Assembly: GCA_029259715.1 (NCBI GenBank)
Contig: JAJDEP010000003.1
Coordinates: forward strand, 551,370 to 615,369
Source: Planctomycetota bacterium
GTDB taxonomy: Bacteria; Planctomycetota; B15-G4
Length of the DNA: 64,000 nt
Direction: 5' to 3'
The stretch's first letter is position 1. Each line of letters starts with the position of its first letter. The notes under the pieces were generated by a model, which worked only from the letters and a program-made list of their open reading frames with translations, ran no database searches and was not told the origin of the DNA. Both the position numbers and the translations under genes were made by a program. This document shows, piece after piece, positions 26,701 through 37,384 of this stretch.

Positions 26701-28571
26701 GCGATGGTTCGTTCCACCACGGCGCGGGTCTCGGCCTCGAGCCGGTCGGCCTCGGACGCCAGCTCGTCGAGCTTGCCGCGCTGGTCGGCGACCCAGGCCT
26801 GGTCGGTGATCGAGCTGAGGTTGATGCGCACGTTGTCGATGGCGCCGAGCACGCCCGCCCGGCCCATGAGGACGCCCACCCCCGCATCGGTGACGGACGC
26901 GGGGTTGCCGCGCTCGGCCACCGCGCGGCACAGGCGCATGGACTCGAGGCACGCCACCGCCGTCTCGTAGGGCACCCGGGTGGCCCGCTTGTATCCGGCT
27001 TCGATGGCGGCCGCCCGTTCCGCCGCTTCCGCCGCCGATCCGCGCGGCAGGCGCATGGCAGCGATCACCGCGTTGAAGGCATCGGTGTCGGCGTCGATGG
27101 CCAGCAGCAGGTCGTGCTTCAACTCCTGGCAACGCATGGCCATGGTCTCGAGCTCCTCGCGCTCGTCCTCGAAGCCCTTCTTGCTGAAGGTGAGGTTGGC
27201 CACCATGGCGCCCAACGACGCCGCCAGCGCACCGGCCAGGGCCGCGATGGAGCCGCCCCCCGGCGCCGGCGTCGGCCGGCTGACCTCGTCCGCGAGGTCG
27301 CTCACGCTCATGTTGGCGAGGGCTCCGTCCACCCGCGGCAGACCGAGCACGGCCTTGGCCGCCTCGAAGGCGCCCACGTCGCGCAGCCCCATGGACTGGG
27401 CCGCGGTCTCGATCACGTCGTTCACCGGCAGGCCACGACTGCTGCCCTGTTGCGCGAGGTACGCCAGACCCGAGGCGCGCAGGGCCTCATAGGGCACGAG
27501 TCCCACCACCTCGGAGCCGGTCACCAGCAAGCCGCGGTCCGCCGCCAGTTCGCGACAGGCCTCGAGCACGTCGTGGGCCGGCGTCACGTGGAAGTTCGTG
27601 AGGTTGATGGAGATCTGCGCCCGGCCGTACTCGGGGATCACCCAGCCCACCGCGCGACACTCGGCGAAGCGCCCGCGCTGCATCACGTTCACGTCCTGCA
27701 GGGCGTCAAGGTCGCGCCCGAAGAAGGCCAGCTCGGCGCGCAGGTCGAGGCCGTGGGCCTCAAGCGTGTGCGTCTCGAGGGCGGCCAGGTCGGCGCCGGT
27801 GAAGTCGCACTCGGCACACGGCATGGAGCCGCCGGCCGGGTCGTACTTCACCAGGGAGCCGCTGTCGTAGTAGGCGGTGGCCTGCCCCCGGCGGACGGCG
27901 CGGCCCTTCTCGCGGATGGCCAGGGCCAGATCGTCGGCCTGGGCCTTGCTCGCCGTGTTGAGGTTGACGTTGTAGGCGATCAGGAACTCACGCGCGCCCA
28001 CGGTGACCACGCCCGCGGTGGGGTTGAACGTCGCCGGCCCGAAGTCGGGCTTCCACTGCGCCTGCTTGAGCTTCTCGGGCAGGGCCTCGTACTCACCCGC
28101 CCGCACCGTCGCCAACGACCGGCGCTCGGGCACCTGGGCCGCCTGGTCGTAGAGGTAGACGGGGATGCCCAGCTCGTCGCCGATGCGCTTGCCGACGGCC
28201 ACGGCGAGGGCGACGCAGTCATCCATGGTCACGCCCGAGACGGGCACGAAGGGGCACACGTCGGTGGCCCCGTGACGCGAGTGGGCGCCGCTGTGCTTGC
28301 GCATGTCGATCACCTGGGCGGCCTTCTCCACGGCCCGGAAGGCCCCCTCGGCCACGGCCTCGGGCGTGCCCACGAAGGTCACCACGGTGCGATTCGTCTC
28401 GGCCCCTGGATCAACGTCGAGCAGGCGCACGCCGTCGACGGCCTCAATGGCATCCGTGATCTGCTCGATCTTCTTGAGGTCGCGCCCCTCGGAGAAGTTG
28501 GGGACGCACTCGACGATCCGGGGCGCGGACGACGAGGTCTCCGGGGCGGACGGCTGCTCGGACATGGTCAC
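26697..28571 (-). CDS. ftcD: Bifunctional glutamate formiminotransferase / formiminotetrahydrofolate cyclodeaminase
   Basis: A 624-residue fusion linking histidine breakdown to one-carbon metabolism. The N-terminal formiminotransferase (about residues 18-390) has ECVPNFSEGRD, IDMRKHSGAHSRHGATDVCPFVPV and AQISINLTNFHVTPAHDVLEA. The C-terminal cyclodeaminase (about 420-624) has PAPGGGSIAALAGALAASLGAMVANL. Between the two halves of the transferase there is an unusual insert with a C2H2 zinc-finger pattern: Cys252, Cys255, His268, His273 (C-x2-C-x12-H-x4-H). A CATAAT box at 28607-28612 (minus strand) may be the -10 element. The stop codon overlaps the ATG of the sulfatase-like gene. Confidence 0.95.
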   Translation of the reverse strand: MTMSEQPSAPETSSSAPRIVECVPNFSEGRDLKKIEQITDAIEAVDGVRLLDVDPGAETNRTVVTFVGTPEAVAEGAFRAVEKAAQVIDMRKHSGAHSRHGATDVCPFVPVSGVTMDDCVALAVAVGKRIGDELGIPVYLYDQAAQVPERRSLATVRAGEYEALPEKLKQAQWKPDFGPATFNPTAGVVTVGAREFLIAYNVNLNTASKAQADDLALAIREKGRAVRRGQATAYYDSGSLVKYDPAGGSMPCAECDFTGADLAALETHTLEAHGLDLRAELAFFGRDLDALQDVNVMQRGRFAECRAVGWVIPEYGRAQISINLTNFHVTPAHDVLEACRELAADRGLLVTGSEVVGLVPYEALRASGLAYLAQQGSSRGLPVNDVIETAAQSMGLRDVGAFEAAKAVLGLPRVDGALANMSVSDLADEVSRPTPAPGGGSIAALAGALAASLGAMVANLTFSKKGFEDEREELETMAMRCQELKHDLLLAIDADTDAFNAVIAAMRLPRGSAAEAAERAAAIEAGYKRATRVPYETAVACLESMRLCRAVAERGNPASVTDAGVGVLMGRAGVLGAIDNVRINLSSITDQAWVADQRGKLDELASEADRLEAETRAVVERTIA

Positions 28572-28655
28572 GGCTCACACGGGGCGATCGGGTGGATCGA
28601 GCGGACATTATGGCCACCGACGACATCCGGGGCCACGGAGTCCCGGCACTGCGCC

Positions 28656-30125
28656 CTACGGCTTGATGGCGTCGGTCGACGCGCGACCCCAGCCGAAGAT
28701 CCCGTCGGGGCCGACCTTGCCCTTGTCCTCGGCGAAGCGCATCAGACGGCGGCGCACGCGCTCGGGTCCCATGGTCCCGCCGTTGCTGGAGATGATCAGC
28801 GCGGCGACGCCCGCGGCGTGGGGCGAGGCCATGCTCGTGCCGAGGCTCCAATAGAATCCGCCCGCGGACCCCGTGCTCATGACCAGGTCGAAGACCCAGC
28901 AGGGCTGGGTCTGGCCCGCGATCATGCAGGCCTCTTCGCCCGCGTACTCGGTGCCGCCGCCCGGCGCCACGATGTCGATGAAGCCCAGCCCGAAGTTGCT
29001 GTAGCCCACCCGCTGATCGAGGTCGGGCAGGCCCAGGGCCCAGCCGCGCGGCGCGGTGGCGCCCACGCTGATCACGTGCGGCGAACCGGCCGGCAGGAAC
29101 ACGCCGTTGTCGCCGGTGATGTCGAAGCCATCGTTGCCGGCCCCGGCGATGAGCGTCGTGCCCCGGTTGTGCGCGAAGGTCGTAGCCCGCGCGAGGAAGG
29201 CCTCGATCAATGCGAACTGCGCTTCGCCGATGGGCGTCCCGTCCTCGAGCAGTTTCCCGCCCTTCAGGAACAACACGCCGACGCTCATGTTGGCCACGTC
29301 GGCCCGGATCTTTCCGGCGTGGACGATGCCCGCCCCCAACGCCGTGAGGGTGCCCGAGCCCGTGAACGACGAGATCACCTTGATCATCACCAGCTCGGCC
29401 TCCGGCGCGATGCCGATGGTGCCGAAGCCGTTGTCGGACGCGACGATGGTGCCCGCCACGTGACAACCGTGGCTGCCCACGTCGCCCTCGAAACTCTCGT
29501 GGTACTCGAAGGTCTCGCCCTCGATGAACGACGTGCTGAGGGTCCGGTTGAGACGGTCGATGAACTCGGGGTGGTCGCCGTCGATGCCGTCGTCGAGCAC
29601 CGCCACGCGCACGCCGGCACCGCGGACGCCCGCGTCCCAGGCCTCGGGGGCGTCGACGGCGTCGTGGCCCCACTGCAGGTCGAAGAGGAAGTCGTCGTCG
29701 CCGCTGGCGGGCGGGTTGCCGAAGGCCCCGTCGCTTCCCCCGGCGGGCGGAGCGAAGGTGCCGGGCGGCGGCACGGGGCCCGCTTCGATCACCTGCCCCG
29801 GGGGGCGGCGCACCAGGGCCGCGTCGCGGAACACCCCGCGCACGCCGGCATCGCGCCCGAGCCGCTCGGCCAGGAGCGCACTGCCCTCGAAGCACAGGGC
29901 GCCGATCTCGGGCAGGTCCCGCACGACCCGGGCGCCCGCCCGCTGCACGCCGGCGACCAGTCGCCGGCGCAAGCCGTCGGGCATGACCTCCGCCTCGCTC
30001 AACACCACCCAGGCCGTCGGTGCGGGCGGAACCACCGGCGCGGGCGGCCCGTCGCCGGCGGGACGCGTCGCCGCCATCAGGACCAGGGGTGACAACAGGG
30101 TGAACAGCGTGCGGGTCAGCGACAT
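28656..30125 (-). CDS. Secreted subtilisin-family serine protease (S8)
   Basis: A 489-residue protease starting at the ATG at 30125, where a signal peptide begins (LFTLLSPLVLMAATRPA); the open frame upstream has no export signal. Residues about 35-105 look like an inhibitor_I9-type propeptide. The catalytic triad is Asp178 in AVLDDGID, His219 in SHGCHVAGTI and Ser in LGTSMASPHAAGVAAL; the oxyanion Asn is in IAGAGNDGF. There is no extra C-terminal domain. It follows ftcD in the same direction after an 84-bp gap, so is transcribed separately upstream of it. Confidence 0.94.
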   Translation of the reverse strand: MSLTRTLFTLLSPLVLMAATRPAGDGPPAPVVPPAPTAWVVLSEAEVMPDGLRRRLVAGVQRAGARVVRDLPEIGALCFEGSALLAERLGRDAGVRGVFRDAALVRRPPGQVIEAGPVPPPGTFAPPAGGSDGAFGNPPASGDDDFLFDLQWGHDAVDAPEAWDAGVRGAGVRVAVLDDGIDGDHPEFIDRLNRTLSTSFIEGETFEYHESFEGDVGSHGCHVAGTIVASDNGFGTIGIAPEAELVMIKVISSFTGSGTLTALGAGIVHAGKIRADVANMSVGVLFLKGGKLLEDGTPIGEAQFALIEAFLARATTFAHNRGTTLIAGAGNDGFDITGDNGVFLPAGSPHVISVGATAPRGWALGLPDLDQRVGYSNFGLGFIDIVAPGGGTEYAGEEACMIAGQTQPCWVFDLVMSTGSAGGFYWSLGTSMASPHAAGVAALIISSNGGTMGPERVRRRLMRFAEDKGKVGPDGIFGWGRASTDAIKP

Positions 30126-30323
30126 GATCAGCAGAGTCTCGGGGAGGCGCGAGCGGCAAGAGAACCCGCCGCGTCGTTCGGGATGACTGTCCGTCCGCGG
30201 GACGGTGCGTCGGTGCGTGACCGGCGGACCGGCTCCGGGGCACCGTGCGGGGAGCGGTGTGCGCAGTCTACACACACCGGCCGGCCGCCCGAATGGAGCG
30301 GCGAGCCTCGCGGACCGTCACCC

Positions 30324-31739
30324 CTAGCGGACCGGCGCCCCCACCCCGTCACGCCAGGCCTGCCAGGCCGTCCGTAGTTGTTGCACGTCCTCGGGCCGAT
30401 CCGCCGCGAGGTCCCGGGTCTCGGCGGGGTCGGCGGACAGGTCGTAGAGCTCGGCCTCGTCGCCCTGCATCACCAGCTTGAGCGGGCCGCGTCGCATGGC
30501 CTGTTGCAGCGGCCCGTTGCGCACCTGGTGCTCCCAGAAGAGATCGCGTGCGGGGAGCCGGTGACCCTGGATGAGTCGCCGCACCAGGCTCACCCCGTCG
30601 AAGGCCTTCGGGCCGAAAGCGCCCACCCCCGCGAGCTCGAGCAGGCTGGGCGCGAGGTCGAGTGCGCTCGCCATGTCGTCGGCCACCTCACCGGCGGCGA
30701 TCTGCCCCGGCCAGCGGAAGAGGGCCGGTGAACGGATGCCGCCCTCCCACAGGGTGTCCTTGCCGGCGCGTAGCGGGCCGTTGCTCCCGGCCGCCGTGGC
30801 GCCGTTGTCCGAGAGGAACACGACCAGGGTCTCCTGCGTGAGGCCGGCCGCCTCGATGGCCTCGAGCAGCGCCCCCACCGCGTCATCGAGCTGCCCGATC
30901 ATGGCGGCGTGGATGGCGCGCAGCTCGGCGGGATCGCGGTCGCGCTCGACCCACTCGCCACCCTCGTCGAGCCGGAACACTGGCTCGTCACCGGGGAGCT
31001 GGAAGGGTTGGTGCGGGACCGCGTGCGACACGCACAGAAAGAAGCGCCGGTCGGCGTTCTGCTCGATGAACCGGGTCGCGTGCCCGGTGATGAGGTGCGT
31101 GAGGTAGCCCTCCTCGACGACCCGCTCCGGACCCACCCACCAGTCGGGCTTGCCGCGCCGGTCGACGTGGGCGACGTGGTCGAGGACGCCGCCGAGATAG
31201 CCGGCGAAGGTCTGGTACCCGCACTCGAGCGGCGTGGCCGGCGTGCGACTGGCCACGCCCCACTTGCCGATCAGCCCCGTGGTGTAGCCGGCACGCTGCA
31301 GCGTGCCGGGCAGCCTCGACATGGACGCGCGGATCCAGCCGAGCTGCTCGGGCCGAGGCTGCACGTTGCGCACGAACTCCCCCGCTCGCAGTTGGTGACG
31401 CCCCGAGAGCAGGGCCACCCGGGACGGCTGACACACCGGCGCCGAGACGTAGAAGTCGGTGAAGCGCATGCCCTCGGCAGCCAGCCGGTCGATGTGGGGC
31501 GTCTCGATGGCGCCGCCGTAGCAACCCGCGTCGCCCCAGCCCATGTCGTCGGCGACGATCACGACGACGTTGGGGGACGATCCCGCGCGCGGTGCCGGCT
31601 TCGGTGCCGGCTCCGGCTCCGGTTCCGCCTCCGGAGTCGACGCGGGCGCAGGTGTCGGGCCGCGGGCCCCGCTGTCCGCCTCCGCCCCTGAGCCCGGGTC
31701 GCCGCACCCCGACGCCCATAGGCCCGACGCCAGCAGCAA
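30324..31739 (-). CDS. Sulfatase lipoprotein, formylglycine (Cys) type
   Basis: A 471-residue type I sulfatase. A short N-terminal hydrophobic stretch ends in ASGC (Cys12), a lipobox, followed by a Glu/Pro/Ala-rich tether of about 35 residues. The catalytic domain starts with VVVIVADDMGWGDAGCYGG and has the canonical CQPSR motif (Cys103), which is converted to formylglycine by FGE or anSME. Further sites are LIGKWG, VSHAVPHQPF, VVFLSDNGATAAG, and GKDTLWEGGIRSPALFRWPG. Substrate is probably a sulfated sugar; the exact linkage cannot be read. It lies 53 bp downstream of acs on the same strand. No maturase gene is in the window. Confidence 0.93.
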   Translation of the reverse strand: MLLASGLWASGCGDPGSGAEADSGARGPTPAPASTPEAEPEPEPAPKPAPRAGSSPNVVVIVADDMGWGDAGCYGGAIETPHIDRLAAEGMRFTDFYVSAPVCQPSRVALLSGRHQLRAGEFVRNVQPRPEQLGWIRASMSRLPGTLQRAGYTTGLIGKWGVASRTPATPLECGYQTFAGYLGGVLDHVAHVDRRGKPDWWVGPERVVEEGYLTHLITGHATRFIEQNADRRFFLCVSHAVPHQPFQLPGDEPVFRLDEGGEWVERDRDPAELRAIHAAMIGQLDDAVGALLEAIEAAGLTQETLVVFLSDNGATAAGSNGPLRAGKDTLWEGGIRSPALFRWPGQIAAGEVADDMASALDLAPSLLELAGVGAFGPKAFDGVSLVRRLIQGHRLPARDLFWEHQVRNGPLQQAMRRGPLKLVMQGDEAELYDLSADPAETRDLAADRPEDVQQLRTAWQAWRDGVGAPVR

Positions 31740-31792
31740 CGCCAGCGCCAGGAGCGACGCCGGGCCCCGCGTCGGCCCGCGGCGCCGCCCGG

Positions 31793-33748
<1,956 letters not shown>

Positions 33749-33777
33749 GGATTCCTCTTCCCGATGCCCTTCGCTAT

Positions 33778-33807
33778 GCCCTCGACGCACTGTGGGCCCT
33801 CGACGCA
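33778..33807 (-). repeat. 12-bp direct repeats in the acs leader
   Basis: GCCCTCGACGCA occurs at 33778-33789 and 33796-33807, an 18-bp period, between the acs start codon and its likely -10 box. This could be an operator; no other evidence supports a regulator. Confidence 0.5.
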
Positions 33808-33913
33808 ACGCGATGCGCCGGTCGCCGACGATACCAGACCTCCCGGTGGCCACGAGCACGGTGCGACGGTCGGTGCGCGACATGGGCGTCGGTGCACGCC
33901 TTGTCGGAACCGC

Positions 33914-33942
33914 TTGTCGGATCGGGGCGCCGCGCCTAGCCT
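33914..33942 (+). promoter_or_regulatory. Promoter of the beta-helix protein gene
   Basis: TTGTCG (33914-33919), 17-bp spacer and TAGCCT (33937-33942) form the best sigma70-like promoter I found in the window. The gene start at 34022 follows, with GGGAGA as ribosome binding site. Confidence 0.55.
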
Positions 33943-34021
33943 GGAACACGAAGGGGACGCGGCGGCCACGGGCTTGCGCGCCGTCGGCCCCGGCATCGAC
34001 CGAACCTCGGGAGACAACGAC

Positions 34022-35344
34022 ATGCGGCGATTCGTCACGACCCTCGCGGCCGGCGCCGCAGCGCTGACCCTGATCGTCTCCCCCCTGCGGGCCGACGTGC
34101 TCGTGGTGGATGCCGGCGGCGGCGGCGCCTTCCTCACCATCGAGGCCGCCGTCGACGCGGCCGTCGACGGCGACGTGATCGTTGTGCGGCCCGGCGACTA
34201 CACCAACCTGGCCGAGAACACCGAGGTCCACATCGACGGCAAGGCCTTGTCACTCGTGGCCGACGGCGGCCCGGTGATCTCACCTCCGATCCAGGTGGCC
34301 AACCTGCCCGCCGGGAAGAACGTCGTGCTGCGAGGCCTCGACGCCCGCGTGAACTCGCCGGCCGGACTCATCTTCCTGCTCGAGCTGACCTCGAGTCTCG
34401 ACGTGCTCGACTGCGACGGTCAGGTCTGGGCCGAGGATTGCTCCTTCGAGGGCGAGCTCGGGACGGGCGCGCTCGGCAACACCCAACCCGGCTTCCCCGG
34501 CGCCCACCTGCTCAATGCCGCGGATGTCGTGCTGTCCCGCTGCCAGCTCGTCGGTGGCGACGGCGTCGACACCGGGCCGCACTTCTTCCGCACCGCCGAC
34601 GGCGGGAACGGACTGCTGGCCGTCGACTCGAGCGTGCAGCTCTACGACTGCGTGATCACCGGAGGCGATGGCAGCGACAACCAATCCACCGAGAGCGACG
34701 CTCCGGGCTACAACGGCGGCCACGGGGTCGTGCTCGACGGGTCCACGGCCCTGCTCTCGGCCACGTCGATCGTCGGCGGGCCCGGCGGTGTCGGGCGGCT
34801 CGGCCACGTGGATGTGAAATACACCGGCGGCGATGGCCTGCACCTCTCCGGGTCCTTCTCCCAGGCGCGTGTGCTCGACTCCACGATCACGCCCGGCGCC
34901 GGTGGCATCGACGCCCCCAGCGGTCTGCAGGGCCCCGACGGCGTGGAGGTCTTCATCGACACCGGGGTGGTCGTCGACCTGCCCGGCACGGCGCGGCTGC
35001 TCTCCGTCTCGTCGCCCTTCCGCGAGAACGGCAACGCCACCCTGACCTACAAGGGCGAGCCCGGTGACGTGATCCACCTCTTCGGCGGCTTCTCCACCCT
35101 CTCGGCGCCGCTCTACGGCAACAACGGCCATTGGATGGTGAACGTGCCGTGGATCGAGGTGCTCGGCCTGGCCACGGTCACCGACCCGGGCGGCGTGTTC
35201 GAACTGAGCTTCTTCATCGCGCCGTTCCCGTCCCCGCTCTTCGAGGACCTGGAGATGTGGGCGCAGCTGTTCGTGCAGGCGCCGGGTGGGCAGGTGCTGG
35301 TCAGCAGCCCCGCGTCGATGACCATGCTCGACGAGAACTTCTAG
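34022..35344 (+). CDS. Secreted parallel beta-helix repeat protein
   Basis: A 440-residue exported protein with signal peptide ([21 protein letters not shown]). Residues about 27-310 are right-handed beta-helix repeats: [29 protein letters not shown] is the standard opening, followed by turns with Asn/Cys and Ser stacks such as [17 protein letters not shown] and [14 protein letters not shown]. The last 120 residues form a beta-sandwich-like tail ([22 protein letters not shown] ... [14 protein letters not shown]) with an architecture shared with the sulfatase at 43052-44737. No pectate-lyase catalytic residues are evident, so a structural or adhesion role is as likely as catalysis. The open frame upstream of 34022 is a shadow. 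Confidence 0.87.
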   Translation: MRRFVTTLAAGAAALTLIVSPLRADVLVVDAGGGGAFLTIEAAVDAAVDGDVIVVRPGDYTNLAENTEVHIDGKALSLVADGGPVISPPIQVANLPAGKNVVLRGLDARVNSPAGLIFLLELTSSLDVLDCDGQVWAEDCSFEGELGTGALGNTQPGFPGAHLLNAADVVLSRCQLVGGDGVDTGPHFFRTADGGNGLLAVDSSVQLYDCVITGGDGSDNQSTESDAPGYNGGHGVVLDGSTALLSATSIVGGPGGVGRLGHVDVKYTGGDGLHLSGSFSQARVLDSTITPGAGGIDAPSGLQGPDGVEVFIDTGVVVDLPGTARLLSVSSPFRENGNATLTYKGEPGDVIHLFGGFSTLSAPLYGNNGHWMVNVPWIEVLGLATVTDPGGVFELSFFIAPFPSPLFEDLEMWAQLFVQAPGGQVLVSSPASMTMLDENF

Positions 35345-35365
35345 GGGGCAAAGGCCCTCGGCGGG

Positions 35366-35653
35366 TCAGAAGCCCTTCACCTTGGGGGCACTCCCGCCGG
35401 CCTGTCCGGGCGCGCCGGAACCACCATGGCTGCCGGTCCGGCCGGAGGCGGAGCCCTGTCCCGGCGCGGCCTCACCGGCGATCGCGGCGCCTTGCAGCTC
35501 ATGCGCAAGGTCGAAGTACTGCGCGTTGGTCCACAGGCCGATGGCCGCGAGGGCGAGGACGAGACCGCCGACGATGAGGCCGGCGACGATCCCGTTCTCG
35601 ACTGACTCGAGGCCTCGGTCGTCACGCAAGAACGGCTTGACGACGTCTGCCAT
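35366..35653 (-). CDS. Flp/Fap-type pilin-like protein
   Basis: A 95-residue protein. Residues about 6-55 resemble the Flp pilin core: FLRDDRGLESVENGIVAGLIVGGLVLALAAIG, a charged stretch ending in Gly-Leu-Glu then a single membrane helix, where prepilin peptidase would cut after the Gly. The rest is a low-complexity Gly/Ser/Ala tail (GQGSASGRTGSHGGSGAPGQ), longer than in typical Flp subunits. The ATG at 35653 is preferred over 35668 because AGGAGT lies 8 nt upstream. No tad secretion genes are nearby, so its machinery must lie elsewhere or it is an unrelated small membrane protein. Confidence 0.65.
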   Translation of the reverse strand: MADVVKPFLRDDRGLESVENGIVAGLIVGGLVLALAAIGLWTNAQYFDLAHELQGAAIAGEAAPGQGSASGRTGSHGGSGAPGQAGGSAPKVKGF

Positions 35654-35800
35654 CACATCACTCCTCACTCCCCGGACTCCACACCCGGGCTCCGTGAACG
35701 TCCCGTCGATCGAGCGAGCCGTTTCTCAGGCGGCTTGCTGACCGGACGTTCCGAGAGAAGGAAAGCACGAGATCGGGCAGAGTCAAACGGGCCGGCGCGC

Positions 35801-35830
35801 TTCGAGGGACTGAACCCGGCCTGCTATCAT
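35801..35830 (+). promoter_or_regulatory. Possible promoter of the FHA gene
   Basis: TTCGAG (35801-35806), an 18-bp spacer and TATCAT (35825-35830) lie 57 nt before the proposed TTG start. The -35 match is weak. Confidence 0.3.
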
Positions 35831-35886
35831 CCTCCGGTTCGCCCCGATCCGCATCGACCCGCTCGCCACACCACGGACCGCAGCCC

Positions 35887-36354
35887 TTGGACCCCAAAGA
35901 TCTCGAACGCACCATCCGCATCGAAGGCGGATCGGGTGCCGACCGGCCCGCCCAACTCGTCGTCCTGCGGGGCGTGGAGCGCGGCAAGATCCACGAGCTC
36001 GCCGGCGTCCGCGCCCTGCTCGGACGCGGCCCCACCAACGACCTGGTGCTGCCCGCCCAGTCCGTGAGCCAGATGCACGCCGCCCTCTACGAAGAGGACG
36101 GGGAGTGGTTTATCCAGGACCTCGACTCGACCAACGGCACGGTGGTCGCGGGTGCCCGCCTGACGCCGCGCACGCCGCACCGCCTGCGCAACGGCGACGC
36201 GGTGGAGGTCGGCGACCAGATGATGTTGTTCTGCGCGAACGCCAAGCCCATCGGCTCGCTCCAGGACCTGCTCGACATCAAGGTCGACACCGACAAGGTC
36301 AAGGCGGAGGTCGACGCGCTGCTGGCCGACCTGCCGGGCTTCGGCACCGACTGA
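35887..36354 (+). CDS. FHA-domain protein
   Basis: A 155-residue cytoplasmic protein with one forkhead-associated domain (residues about 20-120) carrying the phosphothreonine-binding signature: LLGRGPTNDLVLPAQSVSQMHAAL, then FIQDLDSTNGTVVAGARL. The C-terminal 40 residues are a charged helix (LLDIKVDTDKVKAEVDALL). FHA modules bind pThr proteins and often link Ser/Thr kinases to secretion, envelope or division machinery. It starts at a TTG; no better start exists nearby. It converges on the six-gene operon end (28 bp from the patatin gene) but is on the opposite strand, so a link to that operon is not shown. Confidence 0.88.
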   Translation: MDPKDLERTIRIEGGSGADRPAQLVVLRGVERGKIHELAGVRALLGRGPTNDLVLPAQSVSQMHAALYEEDGEWFIQDLDSTNGTVVAGARLTPRTPHRLRNGDAVEVGDQMMLFCANAKPIGSLQDLLDIKVDTDKVKAEVDALLADLPGFGTD

Positions 36355-36382
36355 GTCCGGGTGCGGGCACCGTCCCGCGGGC

Positions 36383-37384
36383 CTACTCCTGGCCGAAGCC
36401 CAGCCCGATGCGGCTGTCCTGCAGGTCCGCCGCAAAGACCTCGCGGGAGAGCAGGAAGTTGCGGTCGATCTTGCTGAAGTTCAGCAGCTCGGGATCGTCG
36501 ATCTCCGGCGAGAGCACCAGCACCTCGACCCCCTTCCAGGCCCGCGCCTCGGCGAGCTGGTAGTTCCAGGCCAGGTCTTCGAGCGCATAGATGCTGTGCA
36601 GGAAGCGGTTGATGAAGCCGTGGGCCGGTACGCGCTTGGCGTCGTTGCTGAAGTGCGTCGCGAGGATCAGCAGCTTGCGCCCGTCGCCCTTGCGGTTGTG
36701 CTCGGCGATGGCGCTGAGCAGCGGCGTCTTTTCCACCAGGCCGCCGTCGTAGTAGCCGTGCTCCTCGCCGTCGAGCGGCGGCTGCGGCTCGAAGATGCCC
36801 GGCAGGCTCATGGAGGCGTAGATCGCCGGCAACAACGGGCCGCGACGAAAGACCTTGCGGCGCGCCTGACCGTCGTCGCTGCAGGCCACGCAGCGGAACG
36901 GGATCGGGCACTCTTCGAAGGTGTCCACCGCCGTCGTGGACATGACCGCCTGCTGCAAGGCTTCGGGGTTGATCAGGCCGTCGGGGACCCGTGCGCCGAA
37001 GCGCCGGAACAACAGGGCCCGCGCCGCGCGCATCCAGTCGACGGACACGGCCCCCGGTCGAGCGAGGCCGCTGACCACCTGCTTGAAGCGCTCGGACGTG
37101 CAACCGGAGGCCCACGACCCGCCGACCGCTGCGCCCGCGCTCGTGCCCCACACTTCATCGACGTGCTCGCGCAGTCCGAGTTCCGTGATCAGGCTCGTCA
37201 ACGCCAGGTTGCCGCACACCCCCGGCACGGACCCGCCCCCCAACGAGACCACGAAGCGGATGCCGTCGTCCTTCACCATGCGCGTGAGGGTTTGGTAGAG
37301 CTCGGGATCGGGATGGGCCTCGATCTCGGCGCGGCGCTCGAAGACCGTCGAGCTCGGGAGCCGGTGGCTGTCGGTGGCGCTCAA
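36383..37384 (-). CDS. Patatin-like phospholipase
   Basis: A 333-residue patatin-fold acyl hydrolase. It has the oxyanion loop SLGGGSVPGVCGNLAL, the nucleophile elbow GTSAGAAVGG and the Asp of the catalytic dyad in YYDGGLVEKTP, as in bacterial patatins such as ExoU-type phospholipases. No signal peptide is seen, so it acts in the cytoplasm or at the inner membrane. The TTG at 37384 overlaps the stop of the upstream hydrolase (TTGA), arguing for translational coupling. It is the last gene of the six-gene minus-strand operon. It likely cleaves a glycerophospholipid or other lipid ester; the actual substrate is unknown. Confidence 0.87.
   Translation of the reverse strand: MSATDSHRLPSSTVFERRAEIEAHPDPELYQTLTRMVKDDGIRFVVSLGGGSVPGVCGNLALTSLITELGLREHVDEVWGTSAGAAVGGSWASGCTSERFKQVVSGLARPGAVSVDWMRAARALLFRRFGARVPDGLINPEALQQAVMSTTAVDTFEECPIPFRCVACSDDGQARRKVFRRGPLLPAIYASMSLPGIFEPQPPLDGEEHGYYDGGLVEKTPLLSAIAEHNRKGDGRKLLILATHFSNDAKRVPAHGFINRFLHSIYALEDLAWNYQLAEARAWKGVEVLVLSPEIDDPELLNFSKIDRNFLLSREVFAADLQDSRIGLGFGQE

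Noticed and set aside
27114-30092. A 992-codon plus-strand open frame opposite ftcD and the protease gene
   Set aside because: It spans two real minus-strand genes and their intergenic gap and reads as His/Gly/Val-rich noise.
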